Assembly: GCF_008704555.1 (NCBI RefSeq)
Contig: NZ_CP023702.1
Location: 4,998,001 to 5,062,000 of the forward strand
Reading direction: 5' to 3'
DNA: 64,000 nucleotides
DNA from: Streptomyces nitrosporeus
GTDB lineage: Bacteria > Actinomycetota > Actinomycetes > Streptomycetales > Streptomycetaceae
Below are positions 35,169-44,936 of this stretch, in pieces. The notes beneath the pieces are model-generated. The model was not told where the DNA came from. It did no database searches and saw only the letters and a program-made list of their open reading frames with translations. How positions within the stretch are numbered: position 1 is the stretch's first letter; the number at the start of each line of letters is the position of its first letter. A program made the position numbers and the translations under genes.

Positions 35169-36488
35169 GTGGCAGAACAATATGTGACGACCGGGCGGAC
35201 CGCCAGGGAGATTTCCGCATCCGTCGAAAGCCGGGTCGCCGACGGCACCCTCCAGCCGGGCGCCTCGCTGCCTCCGGTGCGCCGGCTGGCCGAGGAGCTG
35301 GGGGTGAGTCCCGGCACGGTCGCGGCGGCGTACAAGGAGCTGCGGGCGCGCGGGGTGGTGAAGACCCTCGGGCGCGGCGGCACCGTGATCGCCGCCGCGC
35401 CCGCCGTCACCTCCCGGCGGCCCCCCAAGGTGCCCGAGGGGCTGCGCGACCTCGCCGGCGGGCACCCCGACCCCGCCTTCCTGCCCGTGCTCCACCCGCC
35501 CGCCCGGGTGGAACCCCTCCCCGGCTCGCACCGCGCCTCGCCCCGGCTCGCCGCGCTGGAGGACGCCGCCCGCGCCTGGTTCGACCGGGACGGCGTGCCC
35601 ACCGGATCGGTGACGTTCGCCCACGGGGCCCTGGACTGCGTCGCCCGGCTCCTGTCCGCCGAGCTGAGGCCGGGCGACGCCGTCGCCGTCGAGGACCCCG
35701 GCTTCCACCACCTGCTCGACCTGGTCCCCGCCCTCGGGCTGCGCATGCTGCCGGTCCTCGTGGACGACGAGGGCATCCGGCCGGAGGCGCTGCGGTCGGC
35801 CCTGCGAGGAGGGGCCCGTGCCCTGGTGTGCAGTCCCCGGGGGCAGAGTCCGCTCGGCGGGCGCTTCACCCCCGGGCGGCTGGACGCGCTCCTGGCGGTG
35901 CTGCGCGACTTCCCCGACGTGCTGGTCGTGGAGGACGACCACAACGCCGACATCGCCGGGGCCGGGGCGGTGACCCTCGCCTCCGGCGGCCTGCCCCGCT
36001 GGGCCCAGGTGCGTACCGTCTCCAAGCACCTCGGGATCGACCTGCGCTGGGCCGCCCTCGCCTGCGACCGGGCGACCCTGGCCCGCCACGACGGGCGGAT
36101 GCTGCTGACCTCCGGCTGGGTCAGCCACATCCTCCAGGCGACGGTGGCCGACCTGTTCGCCGACCCCGGGGCGGGCCGGCTGGTGGCCAGGGCCGCCACG
36201 GAGTACACCACCCGCCGTGAGGCCCTGCGCACCGCGCTGGAGCGGCACGGCATCGCCTCGCACGGAATGAGCGGCCTCAGCGTGTGGGTCCCGGTCGCCG
36301 ACGAGTCCGCCGTCGTCAACGGCCTGCGCACCCGGGGCTGGTGGACGGCGGCCGGCGCCCGCTTCCGGATCGCCTCGCCGCCGGGGGTGCGGATCACCGT
36401 CGCCACCCTCACCCCGGACGAGGGCCGCCGCCTCGCGCGCGACCTCGCGGACACGCTGGGGGAGTCGGAGCCGGTGTACGGAGGGTGA
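35169..36488 (+). CDS. MocR-type (GntR-aminotransferase) transcriptional regulator
   Basis: 439 residues from GTG 35169 (GTG 35184 is an alternative). N-terminal GntR winged HTH: GASLPPVRRLAEELGVSPGT, VAAAYKELRARGVVKTLGRG. The C-terminal domain has the class I aminotransferase fold: VAVEDPGFHHLLDLV, VCSPRGQSPLGGRFTP, VVEDDHNADIAGA and TVSKHLGIDLRWAAL, where Lys of VSK is the candidate PLP lysine. MocR proteins use PLP or an amino compound as effector. It is likely to control the divergent MFS gene. The downstream agmatinase operon begins after a repetitive 340-bp gap. Confidence 0.9.
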   Translation: MAEQYVTTGRTAREISASVESRVADGTLQPGASLPPVRRLAEELGVSPGTVAAAYKELRARGVVKTLGRGGTVIAAAPAVTSRRPPKVPEGLRDLAGGHPDPAFLPVLHPPARVEPLPGSHRASPRLAALEDAARAWFDRDGVPTGSVTFAHGALDCVARLLSAELRPGDAVAVEDPGFHHLLDLVPALGLRMLPVLVDDEGIRPEALRSALRGGARALVCSPRGQSPLGGRFTPGRLDALLAVLRDFPDVLVVEDDHNADIAGAGAVTLASGGLPRWAQVRTVSKHLGIDLRWAALACDRATLARHDGRMLLTSGWVSHILQATVADLFADPGAGRLVARAATEYTTRREALRTALERHGIASHGMSGLSVWVPVADESAVVNGLRTRGWWTAAGARFRIASPPGVRITVATLTPDEGRRLARDLADTLGESEPVYGG

Positions 36489-36830
36489 GGCCGCGCGGAC
36501 AGCGGTGGCGACGGGGCGGGCGTACGGACGGTGCGGGCGTACGGGCGGTGCGGGCGCGCGGGCGGTAGGGGTACGGGCGTACGGGCGGTGCGGGTGCGCG
36601 GGCGGTCGGGGCACGCCGGTGGTACGGGCAGTGCGGGCACGCCGGCGGTACGGGCGGGCGGGGCGGCGGAAACGTACACTTCGGCGTCGCGGCCACCCGC
36701 CGCCCGGCGATCCCCCGGACCGTGCCACCGCACGCGCCCCGGGCGCCGCAGACACCCGTGAGCACCGGGACCCGTGTCCCGCGCGGGAACGCCCACGAGG
36801 CGCCCGCCCGAACGAAAGGCACCCGCACCC
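36489..36830. repeat. Degenerate 18-bp-type tandem repeats in a 342-bp gap
   Basis: From about 36519 to 36662 the sequence is a run of imperfect copies of GGGCGTACGGGCGGTGC and GGGCGCGCGGGCGGT-like units. The remaining part up to the agmatinase start is ordinary GC-rich leader with an AAAGG ribosome binding site. No gene is supported. Confidence 0.6.
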
Positions 36831-37799
36831 ATGAGCAGCACCGACTCGCCGCGCGGCCCCGTCGACTCCTCCCGCGTCCCGAGGTATGCCGGGCCCGCCA
36901 CGTTCGCCCGGCTGCCCCGGCTCGACGAGGTCGCCACCACCGACGTCGCCGTGGTCGGCGTGCCCTTCGACAGCGGGGTCTCCTACCGCCCCGGCGCCCG
37001 CTTCGGCGGCAACGCCGTCCGTGAGGCGTCCCGGCTCCTGCGCCCGTACAACCCCGCCCAGGACGCCTCGCCCTTCGCGCTGGCCCAGGTCGCCGACGCG
37101 GGCGACATCGCGGTGAACCCGTTCGACATCAACGAGGCCGTCGAGACCGTCGAAGGCGCCGCCGACAGCCTGCTCGCCACCGGGGCCCGGCTGATGACAC
37201 TCGGCGGCGACCACACCATCGCGCTGCCGCTGCTGCGGTCCGTCGCCAAGAAGCACGGGCCGGTCGCCCTGCTCCACTTCGACGCCCACCTGGACACCTG
37301 GGACACCTACTTCGGCGCCGAGTACACCCACGGCACCCCGTTCCGGCGGGCCGTCGAGGAGGGCATCCTCGACACCGAGGCGCTGTCCCACGTCGGCACC
37401 CGGGGCCCGCTCTACGGCAAGCAGGACTTCACCGACGACGCCAGGATGGGCTTCGGCATCGTGACCTCCGCCGACGTCATGCGGCGCGGCGTCGACGAGG
37501 TCGCCGACCAGCTGCGGCAGCGCATCGGCGACCGGCCGCTCTACATCTCCATCGACATCGACGTCCTGGACCCGGCCCACGCCCCCGGCACCGGCACCCC
37601 CGAAGCGGGCGGCCTCACCTCCCGCGAACTCCTGGAGATCCTGCGCGGGCTCGCCTCCTGCCACCTGGTCTCCGCCGACCTGGTGGAGGTGGCCCCGGCG
37701 TACGACCACGCGGAGATCACCTCCGTCGCCGCCTCCCACACCGCCTACGAACTGACGACGATCATGGCCCGACAGATCGCGGAGAGCCGCACCTCATGA
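36831..37799 (+). CDS. speB: Agmatinase / ureohydrolase
   Basis: 322 residues. The ureohydrolase Mn-binding motifs are complete: [10 protein letters not shown] (His), [12 protein letters not shown] (Asp-x-His-x-Asp) and [20 protein letters not shown] (two Asp). This set and the length fit SpeB-type agmatinases, which split agmatine to putrescine and urea; guanidino-acid hydrolase relatives are hard to exclude. Its stop overlaps the next start (ATGA), so it is co-translated with a TPP-enzyme homologue, a pairing I recall from other Streptomyces. Confidence 0.92.
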   Translation: MSSTDSPRGPVDSSRVPRYAGPATFARLPRLDEVATTDVAVVGVPFDSGVSYRPGARFGGNAVREASRLLRPYNPAQDASPFALAQVADAGDIAVNPFDINEAVETVEGAADSLLATGARLMTLGGDHTIALPLLRSVAKKHGPVALLHFDAHLDTWDTYFGAEYTHGTPFRRAVEEGILDTEALSHVGTRGPLYGKQDFTDDARMGFGIVTSADVMRRGVDEVADQLRQRIGDRPLYISIDIDVLDPAHAPGTGTPEAGGLTSRELLEILRGLASCHLVSADLVEVAPAYDHAEITSVAASHTAYELTTIMARQIAESRTS

Positions 37800-39448
37800 G
37801 CCACGACCACGACGACCGCCCCCGGCTGACCGCCGCCCAGGCCGAGGCCGCCCTGAACCCTCCGCCCGGCCGGCTCGGCGGCGATCTCGTGGTGGAGACC
37901 CTCCAGGGCCTCGGCGCCACCACCGTGTTCGGCGTGCCCGGCGCCCCCGTGCCCGGCACCGCCGACGCACTGGACCGCTCCCCGCTGACCTACGCCGGCC
38001 TGGCCACCGAGAGCGGCGCGGGCTTCGCCGCCGACGCCTACGGCCGGATCACCGGCGAGGTCGCCACGCTGCTGCTCACCGCCGGGCCCGGCGCGCTGGC
38101 GGCCCTGCCCGCCCTCCAGGAGGCGGCGGCCGCCTCCGCGCCGGTACTCGCCGTCTGCGCCCAGGTACCGGCCGCCGGACTCGGCGGCGGACGGCACGGA
38201 TACCGGCGCGAGCTCCGCGACCAGCAGGCGTCGTTCCGGGACGTCGTCAAGTCCGTGCACACCGTACGCACGGCCTCGCAGATCCCCTCCGCGATCGCCG
38301 CCGCCTGGGAATCGGCCCTGACCGCACCGCATGGCCCCGTCTGGGTCGAGATCCCCGAGGACGTCCTGAGCGCCGGGACCGCCCTGCCCCCGGTCAGCGC
38401 ACTCGACGCCACCCCGAGGGAGCTCTACCCGCGCCCCGAACTCACCCTCGTCGCCGCGGACCTGCTCACCCGCGCCGAGCGCCCCGCGGTCATCGCGGGC
38501 GGCGGAGTCGTACGCGCGGACGCGAGCGGCAAGCTGCGCGCGCTCGCGGAACGGATCAGCGCCCCCGTCGCCACCACCTACGGCGGCAAGGGGGCCTTCC
38601 CCTGGACCCACCCGCTGTCCCTGCGGTCCTGGCCGGCCGGCCCGCACACCACCGAACTGCTGGAGTCCGCCGACGTACTGCTCGTCGTCGGTACCGGGCT
38701 CGGCGAACTCACCACCGAGGGGCGGACGTTCGCGCCCCGCGGCCGGATCGTCCACATCGAGGCCGACGCCGGGAAGCTGGAGGCCAACCACCCCGCGCTC
38801 GGCATCCACTCCGACGCCCGCGAAGCCCTCGACGACCTGCTGGACACGGTGGACCGGCGCGAGGACCCCACCGCCGCGGAACGCGTACGCGCGGCGCTGG
38901 ACCAGCACCGGGGGCCCGGCCAGGAGCCCGGCCCGGAACAGCGGACGCTGGACGCCGTCCGTGCCGCGCTGCCCGCCGCCTCGCCCGGCTTCTGGGACCT
39001 CACCCCCCTCACCACCTGGGCCTGGGCGGTCTTCGACGCCCGACGCCCGAACACCATGCACTCCGCCCAGGGCGCCGGCGGCCCCGGCTACGCCCTCCCG
39101 GCCGCCATCGGCGCGGCCTTCGCGGACCGGGGCACCCCGGTGCTCGCCGTCTCGGGAAGGGACGACGCCCTCCGCTCGGCCGCCGAGCTCTCCACCGCGG
39201 CCCGCCAGGGACTGCCGGTCACCTGGCTGATCACCGACGACGGCGGGCACGAGCCGCCACCGGAGGAACAGGGAGCCGGACCGGCCGCCCCCGACCTCGT
39301 CGCCCTCGCCGCCGCCTTCGGCGTCCCGGCGCTCCGTACGGCCCCCGAGTCGCTCACCGCCGACCTGACCGGGGCACTGCGCGCCCCCGGCCCGTCGGTA
39401 CTCGTGCTGCCGGGCCGGATCAGAAGCCGCACCCCGGGGCGGGACTGA
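37796..39448 (+). CDS. TPP-enzyme homologue (acetolactate-synthase-like) with altered cofactor motif
   Basis: 550 residues. The N-terminal pyrimidine-binding domain keeps the catalytic Glu ([14 protein letters not shown], Glu72) and the GVPGAP loop; the central domain has [16 protein letters not shown]. In the C-terminal domain the canonical GDG...NN thiamine/Mg motif is replaced: [11 protein letters not shown] where GDG is expected and [10 protein letters not shown] where NN usually lies. It may bind TPP weakly or not at all. Coupled to agmatinase by a 4-bp overlap; a role in guanidino/polyamine metabolism is only an inference. Confidence 0.8.
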   Translation: MSHDHDDRPRLTAAQAEAALNPPPGRLGGDLVVETLQGLGATTVFGVPGAPVPGTADALDRSPLTYAGLATESGAGFAADAYGRITGEVATLLLTAGPGALAALPALQEAAAASAPVLAVCAQVPAAGLGGGRHGYRRELRDQQASFRDVVKSVHTVRTASQIPSAIAAAWESALTAPHGPVWVEIPEDVLSAGTALPPVSALDATPRELYPRPELTLVAADLLTRAERPAVIAGGGVVRADASGKLRALAERISAPVATTYGGKGAFPWTHPLSLRSWPAGPHTTELLESADVLLVVGTGLGELTTEGRTFAPRGRIVHIEADAGKLEANHPALGIHSDAREALDDLLDTVDRREDPTAAERVRAALDQHRGPGQEPGPEQRTLDAVRAALPAASPGFWDLTPLTTWAWAVFDARRPNTMHSAQGAGGPGYALPAAIGAAFADRGTPVLAVSGRDDALRSAAELSTAARQGLPVTWLITDDGGHEPPPEEQGAGPAAPDLVALAAAFGVPALRTAPESLTADLTGALRAPGPSVLVLPGRIRSRTPGRD

Positions 39449-39545
39449 GCGCACGCCGGAGCGGGACTGGGAGCCGGCCGGGACTCCCCCCGGGGAGGGA
39501 CTGGGCGCCGGCCGGGACCCCTCGGGGCGCCCGTCCCCTGCTCGG

Positions 39546-39551
39546 TAGAGT
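39546..39551 (+). promoter_or_regulatory. -10 element giving a leaderless mRNA
   Basis: TAGAGT ends 7 nt before ATG 39559, the usual spacing for leaderless Streptomyces transcripts. It supports 39559 as the start of a gene whose frame is then broken. Confidence 0.5.
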
Positions 39552-39558
39552 GCCGGGT

Positions 39559-40145
39559 ATGGGTGCGACGTCCGCCCGGCCCGCCGGGCGCCCCGCTTCG
39601 TGGTGGCGCGAACAGTGCCTCCGGCTGCTCGACGCGGATGAGGGTACGAGCTGTACCGCGCGGCGAAGTCCTGGCGCGTCGCAGGCGGGGGGTCGTCCAC
39701 CCCGGACGCCTGGCTGATGGACGTGTGCGCGGCCCTGCTGCTCCACCGGCCGAAGACCGCGCTGCACTGCTGCGACATGGCGCTGAGCACCTGGGTCGAA
39801 CGGCCCGGCGACCGGGCCGTGCTCCGCTTCGTCCGCGGTCTGGTGATCGCCGACCACCTCAGGGATCCGCGGCGCGCCCTGGACGACCTGGAGTCCGCAC
39901 TGCACGGGCCGGACTGGCTGGCGGCGCGGGCCGCACACGAGCTGGACCGGGTGTCGGCGGAGGCGCGGCGTTCACGGGTGCGCGTGCCCCGTGCCACTCC
40001 GGCACCCGAGCTGGACACGGACTACCGGGAGCTGATCTCCTCCCGGGCTTCGTCCTCCGCTCCGGCCCGGACGGCTCCCCTGCCGCCGGACGGAGCGGTC
40101 CCCTCGCTCTGGAGCCCGGCCATGACCCGCCTCCGGCGTCCCTGA
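39559..40145 (+). pseudogene. Uncharacterised gene with a single frameshift
   Basis: From ATG 39559 the frame reads MGATSARPAGRPASWWREQC and LRLLDADEG, then fails after about 52 codons. Near 39648 a one-base shift to the third frame continues smoothly as YELYRAAKSWRVAGGGSSTP, DAWLMDVCAALLLHRPKTAL and LSTWVERPGDRAVLRFVRG to the stop at 40145. Restored, it would encode about 195 residues rich in helices with CC pairs. I do not recognise the family. The intact leaderless promoter suggests either a sequencing error or a recent inactivation. The part from 39717 could be translated alone from ATG. Confidence 0.6.
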
Positions 40146-40314
40146 CCCGCCTCCGGCGTCCCCGACCTCCGCGCGGCTCACCGCCCCGGATCCCCTCGAC
40201 CGCGCCTGCGGCCATCGGCCGGGAATTGTTACGGCGGGATGAAATCCGCAGCTCGCCACGTTGGTGAGTTGCGGCAGAGCAGGTGGACGGCGCGGCTGGA
40301 ACGGAGGCGTACGG

Positions 40315-43300
40315 GTGGCGGGCGCGAGGAAACAGGCATCGGAGCGCGAGGCCGGGGGAGGGCCCCCGGCCGGACGACAGGGCGGCGGACGGCAGGGCGA
40401 CGGCCGGCAGGACGGCGGCGGGCAGCAGGCGGGCTGGGCCCGGCGGCTGACCGGGTACGCGTGGCGCTACCGGCGCAACGTCGTGCTGGCCCTCGGCTCC
40501 TCGCTTTTCGGCATGGGTGTGATGGCGCTCGTCCCGCTGATCACCAAGGTGATCATCGACGACGTCGTCACCGACCACACGCGCTCCCTCGCCCTCTGGA
40601 CCGGCCTGCTGGTCGTGGCGGCCGTGATCGTCTACATCGCCACCTACATCCGCCGCTACTACGGCGGCCGGCTCGCCCTCGACGTCCAGCACGACCTGCG
40701 CACCGAGATGTACACGACGCTTACCCGGCTCGACGGGAAGCGGCAGGACGAACTGTCCACGGGGCAGGTCGTCGGGCGCGCGACCAGTGACCTCCAGCTG
40801 ATCCAGAGCCTCCTGTTCATGCTCCCGATGACCATCGGGAACATCCTGCTCTTCCTCATCTCCCTGGTGATCATGGCGTGGCTCTCACTGCCGCTCACCC
40901 TGATCGCCCTGGCCGTCGCCCCCGCCCTCTGGTACATCGCCCGCCGCTCCCGCGCCCGGCTCTTCCCCGCCACCTGGTACGCCCAGAGCCAGGCCGCCGC
41001 CGTCGCCGGGGTCGTCGACGGTGCCGTGTCCGGCGTCCGGGTCGTCAAGGGCTTCGGACAGGAGGAGCAGGAGACCGGCAAACTGCGCGAGGTCAGCCGG
41101 AAGCTCTTCGCCGGCCGGCTCCGCACCATCCGGCTGAACTCCCGCTACACCCCGGCCCTCCAGGCCGTCCCCTCGCTCGGACAGGTCGCGATGCTGGCCC
41201 TCGGCGGCTGGCTGGCGACCCGGGGCGAGATCACCCTCGGCACGTTCGTCGCCTTCTCCACCTACCTCGCCCAGCTCGTCGGCCCGGTCCGGATGCTCGC
41301 CATGGTCCTCACCGTCGGCCAGCAGGCCCGTGCCGGTGTGGAGCGCGTCCTGGAGCTCATCGACACCGAGCCCTCGATGCGGGACGGCGTGAAGGAACTG
41401 CCCGCCGACGCCCCCGCGAGCGTCGAGTTCGACGACGTCCGCTTCGGTTACGCCGAGGAACGCCCCGTCCTGGACGGCTTCTCCCTGACCATCGAGCCCG
41501 GCGAGACGGTCGCCCTCGTCGGCGCCTCCGGCAGCGGCAAGTCGACGGTCTCCCTGCTGCTGCCCCGCTTCTACGACGTGACCCACGGCGCGGTCCTGGT
41601 CGGCGGCCACGACGTACGCGAACTGACCCAGGAATCCCTGCGCGCCGCCATCGGGCTCGTACCGGAGGACAGCTTCCTCTTCTCCCAGTCGGTCCGCGAG
41701 AACATCGCCTACGGGCACCCCGGCGCCACCGGGGAGCAGATCGAACAGGCGGCACGGGCCGCCCAGGCGCACGGCTTCATCTCCGAACTGCCCGAGGGGT
41801 ACGACACCAAGGTCGGCGAGCACGGGCTCACCCTCTCCGGCGGCCAGCGCCAGCGCGTCGCCCTGGCCCGCGCCATCCTCACCGACCCCCGGCTGCTCCT
41901 CCTCGACGACGCCACCTCCGCCGTCGACGCCCGGGTCGAGCACGAGATCCACGAAGCCCTGGCCCAGGTCATGGCCGGGCGCACCACCCTGCTGATAGCG
42001 CACCGGCGCTCCACCCTCGGCCTCGCCGACCGCATCGCCGTACTCGACCAGGGGCGGCTCGCCGACATCGGTACGCACGCCGAACTGGAGGGGCGCTCCG
42101 CGCTCTACCGCCGGCTGCTCACCGACCCCGACGAACTGGGCGGCACCTCACCGGGCCACCGGCGGACACCGCCCCCGGAGCCCGAGGACGGCCGCGCGCT
42201 CCAGGAAGAGCTGGACGCGGAGTTCGACGCCGAGCGGGGCATCACCCCGCAGCTGTGGATCCGCGGGAAGGAGGAGCGGCGCGACCCGGCCGCGGCCGGC
42301 ATGCCCGCCACACCCGAGCTGCTCGCCCAGGTCGAGGCGCTGCCGCCCGCCACCGACGTCCCCGCCGTGGACGAGGCGGCGGCCGTCCGGCCCGAGGAGT
42401 CCTACGGGCTGCGCCGGCTGCTGCGCGGCTTCGGCCTCCCGCTGCTGGTCAGCCTGGGCCTGGTCGCCGTGGACGCGGGCATGGGCCTGCTCCTGCCCAT
42501 CCTGATCCGGCACGGCATCGACGAGGGCGTCACCCGGCTGGCGCTCGGCGCGGTCTGGGCGGCGGCCGGACTCGGCCTGCTCACCGTCCTCCTCCAGTGG
42601 GCGGCGCAGATCGGCGAGACCCGGATGACCGGGCGCACCGGCGAGCGGGTGCTCTACTCCCTGCGGATCAAGATCTTCGCCCAGCTCCAGCGGCTCGGCC
42701 TCGACTACTACGAGCGCGAGCTGACCGGCCGGATCATGACCCGGATGACCACGGACGTGGACGCCCTGTCGACGTTCCTGCAGACCGGGCTGGTCACCGC
42801 CTTCGTCTCCGTCGTCACCTTCGTCGGCATCGCGGTCGTGCTGCTGGTCCTCGACATCCAGCTGGCCCTGGTGGTCTTCGCGACGCTGCCGGTGCTGATC
42901 GTCGGCACGTTCTTCTTCCGCCGCAGGAGTGTGAAGGCATACGAACTCGCCCGGGAGCGCATCGGCGTCGTCAACGCCGACCTCCAGGAGTCGGTCTCCG
43001 GACTGCGGATCGTGCAGGCGTTCCGCCGCGAGCACGACGGCGCCGAGCGGTTCGCGGCGCGCAGCGACCACTACCGCGAGGCCCGGGTACGCGGCCAGTG
43101 GCTGATCTCCGTCTACTTCCCCTTCGTCCAGCTGCTGGCCTCGGTCGCGGCTGCCGCCGTGCTGATCGTCGGCGCGGGCCGGGTGGACGACGGCACCCTC
43201 ACCACCGGCGCGCTGGTCGCCTACCTGCTCTACATCGACCTGTTCTTCGCCCCGGTGCAGCAGCTCTCCCAGGTCTTCGACGGCTACCAGCAGGCCACCG

Positions 43301-44151
43301 TCTCGCTCGGCCGGATCCAGGAACTGCTGCGCGAACCCACCTCCACCGCCGACCACGAGCAGGCCCGCACGGTGACCTCGCTGCGCGGCGACATCGCCTT
43401 CGAGGACGTGTCCTTCGCGTACGGGGCCGGCGAGGGCGAGGAGGCGGCGCTGAGCGGCATCGACCTGCGTATCCCGGCCGGCCAGACCGTCGCCTTCGTC
43501 GGCGAGACCGGGGCCGGCAAGTCCACGCTGGTGAAGCTGGTCGCCCGGTTCTACGACCCGACGAGCGGCCGGGTGACGGCGGACGGCACCGATCTGCGCG
43601 CGCTGGACATGACGGCCTACCGCCACCGCCTCGGCGTCGTACCGCAGGAGGCGTACCTCTTCGCCGGTACGGTCCGTGACGCCATCGCCTACGGGCGCCC
43701 CGAGGCGAGCGACGCCCAGGTGGAGGCGGCGGCCAGGGCGGTCGGCGCGCACGACATGATCGCCACGCTGGAGGGCGGCTATCTGCACGAGGTGGCCGAA
43801 CGGGGCCGCAACCTGTCCGCCGGGCAGCGTCAGCTGATCGCGCTGGCCAGGGCCGAGCTGGTCGACCCCGACGTCCTGCTGCTCGACGAGGCCACCGCCT
43901 CCCTGGACCTGGCCAGCGAGGCCCAGGTCAACCAGGCCACCGACCGGCTCGCCGGCCGGCGCACCACGCTGGTGGTCGCCCACCGGCTGACCACGGCGGC
44001 CCGCGCCGACCGGGTCGTGGTGATGGACCACGGGCGGGTCGCCGAGGACGGCACGCACGAGGAACTGCTCGCCCGGGGCGGGACCTACGCCCGGCTGTGG
44101 CGCACCTTCATAGGGGAGGACCTGGGGGAGGGCGCCCCGGCGGGGGTCTGA
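40315..44151 (+). CDS. Giant fused ABC exporter (two TMD-NBD halves in one chain)
   Basis: 1278 residues from GTG 40315 (GGAGG 8 nt upstream). Half 1: six-helix TMD (about residues 45-350) and NBD1 with Walker A GASGSGKST (about 403), signature LSGGQRQR and Walker B LLLLDDATS near 530. Half 2: linker of about 90 charged residues, TMD (about 700-985), NBD2 with Walker A GETGAGKST (about 1063), signature LSAGQRQL and LLLDEATAS near 1190. NBD1 has Asp where the catalytic Glu is expected; NBD2 has Glu. This asymmetry is the hallmark of heterodimeric type IV exporters such as BmrCD/TmrAB, here encoded as one polypeptide. Substrate unknown. Confidence 0.93.
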   Translation: MAGARKQASEREAGGGPPAGRQGGGRQGDGRQDGGGQQAGWARRLTGYAWRYRRNVVLALGSSLFGMGVMALVPLITKVIIDDVVTDHTRSLALWTGLLVVAAVIVYIATYIRRYYGGRLALDVQHDLRTEMYTTLTRLDGKRQDELSTGQVVGRATSDLQLIQSLLFMLPMTIGNILLFLISLVIMAWLSLPLTLIALAVAPALWYIARRSRARLFPATWYAQSQAAAVAGVVDGAVSGVRVVKGFGQEEQETGKLREVSRKLFAGRLRTIRLNSRYTPALQAVPSLGQVAMLALGGWLATRGEITLGTFVAFSTYLAQLVGPVRMLAMVLTVGQQARAGVERVLELIDTEPSMRDGVKELPADAPASVEFDDVRFGYAEERPVLDGFSLTIEPGETVALVGASGSGKSTVSLLLPRFYDVTHGAVLVGGHDVRELTQESLRAAIGLVPEDSFLFSQSVRENIAYGHPGATGEQIEQAARAAQAHGFISELPEGYDTKVGEHGLTLSGGQRQRVALARAILTDPRLLLLDDATSAVDARVEHEIHEALAQVMAGRTTLLIAHRRSTLGLADRIAVLDQGRLADIGTHAELEGRSALYRRLLTDPDELGGTSPGHRRTPPPEPEDGRALQEELDAEFDAERGITPQLWIRGKEERRDPAAAGMPATPELLAQVEALPPATDVPAVDEAAAVRPEESYGLRRLLRGFGLPLLVSLGLVAVDAGMGLLLPILIRHGIDEGVTRLALGAVWAAAGLGLLTVLLQWAAQIGETRMTGRTGERVLYSLRIKIFAQLQRLGLDYYERELTGRIMTRMTTDVDALSTFLQTGLVTAFVSVVTFVGIAVVLLVLDIQLALVVFATLPVLIVGTFFFRRRSVKAYELARERIGVVNADLQESVSGLRIVQAFRREHDGAERFAARSDHYREARVRGQWLISVYFPFVQLLASVAAAAVLIVGAGRVDDGTLTTGALVAYLLYIDLFFAPVQQLSQVFDGYQQATVSLGRIQELLREPTSTADHEQARTVTSLRGDIAFEDVSFAYGAGEGEEAALSGIDLRIPAGQTVAFVGETGAGKSTLVKLVARFYDPTSGRVTADGTDLRALDMTAYRHRLGVVPQEAYLFAGTVRDAIAYGRPEASDAQVEAAARAVGAHDMIATLEGGYLHEVAERGRNLSAGQRQLIALARAELVDPDVLLLDEATASLDLASEAQVNQATDRLAGRRTTLVVAHRLTTAARADRVVVMDHGRVAEDGTHEELLARGGTYARLWRTFIGEDLGEGAPAGV

Positions 44152-44192
44152 CCGGGCGGAAGCCCCACCGGGCGGAAGCCCCACCGGGCGGG
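44151..44192. repeat. 16-bp tandem repeats after the ABC exporter gene
   Basis: Two exact copies of ACCGGGCGGAAGCCCC (44151-44166, 44167-44182) and a partial third begin at the last base of the stop codon. They can fold as GGGC/GCCC stems and may help terminate transcription. Confidence 0.6.
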
Positions 44193-44343
44193 GCCCGGCG
44201 GGGCGGCCCGGCGCTCCGGGGCGGGGCGACGGGCGGCGCGGGGGACGGGCGAGCCCGGCCGTGCCGGCGGTCCGGTGCCGGTGCCGGGGCTGCCCGGGGC
44301 GGAACCTTTCGGCCCGCCCCCGACGTCGTACTCAGATACGCAC

Positions 44344-44847
44344 ATGTGTCTGATGGCGATTGAAACGTTCGATGAGGTGGGGCGGATGGGACGGCTGGGG
44401 CGGATGCGCAGGGCGGCGGAGCCGCTGCCGACCGAGGGGCGGTCGCGGGAGGAGCGCCGGGGCTTCGGCAGACGCCTTGCCGCGTCCCTGCTCGTCCTGC
44501 CGATGCTCGGGACGGCGGGCCTGGTGCTGGGCACCGCCGGGGCCGGCAGCGCCGAGGCCGCGTCCGCCTGCTCCGGACGGCTGGTCAAGACCGTGCCGTT
44601 CTCCACCGGATCGCTGCGCGTCTACAAGACCCGTTCCTACGCCTGCGCCATGACCGTCGCGAAGAAACCGGGCCCCCGCCGTGTGATGAGGGTGTCGCTG
44701 CAACCGCGCGGAGGCAAGGCGGTCGTGGACAGCGGCAGCTACACGAAATGGGCCGGCCCGGTCCGGGTGCACGCCCTGAACCGGTGCGTCCGCGCCTCCG
44801 GTTCCGTCGCCGGGGCGTCGGGTTCGACCGGGTGGATCGAGTGCTGA
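44344..44847 (+). CDS. Secreted or membrane-anchored small protein of unknown function
   Basis: 167 residues from ATG 44344 (ATG 44353 is an alternative). A long basic N-region (about 45 residues, Arg-rich) precedes a hydrophobic stretch LAASLLVLPMLGTAGLVLG and an AEAASA-like cleavage site, so the protein is probably exported. The mature domain of about 90 residues has four cysteines (ACSGRLVK, SYACAM, LNRCVRAS, IEC at the C-terminus) and Lys/Arg-rich beta-type sequence. I do not recognise a family; the pattern suggests a disulphide-stabilised spore- or mycelium-surface protein. Context gives no further clue. Confidence 0.7.
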   Translation: MCLMAIETFDEVGRMGRLGRMRRAAEPLPTEGRSREERRGFGRRLAASLLVLPMLGTAGLVLGTAGAGSAEAASACSGRLVKTVPFSTGSLRVYKTRSYACAMTVAKKPGPRRVMRVSLQPRGGKAVVDSGSYTKWAGPVRVHALNRCVRASGSVAGASGSTGWIEC

Positions 44848-44936
44848 GATCCGAGCCGACACGCAACCGGGTCTGGCGTGAGGGGTGTTGCCCCCGCTAG
44901 GTTCACGGCGTCTGTCGTGAATCAAGGGGAGGGTGC

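Noticed and set aside
40885-44184. Long minus-strand frames opposite the fused ABC exporter
   Set aside because: Antisense shadows rich in Gly/Asp/Val/Glu with no motifs.
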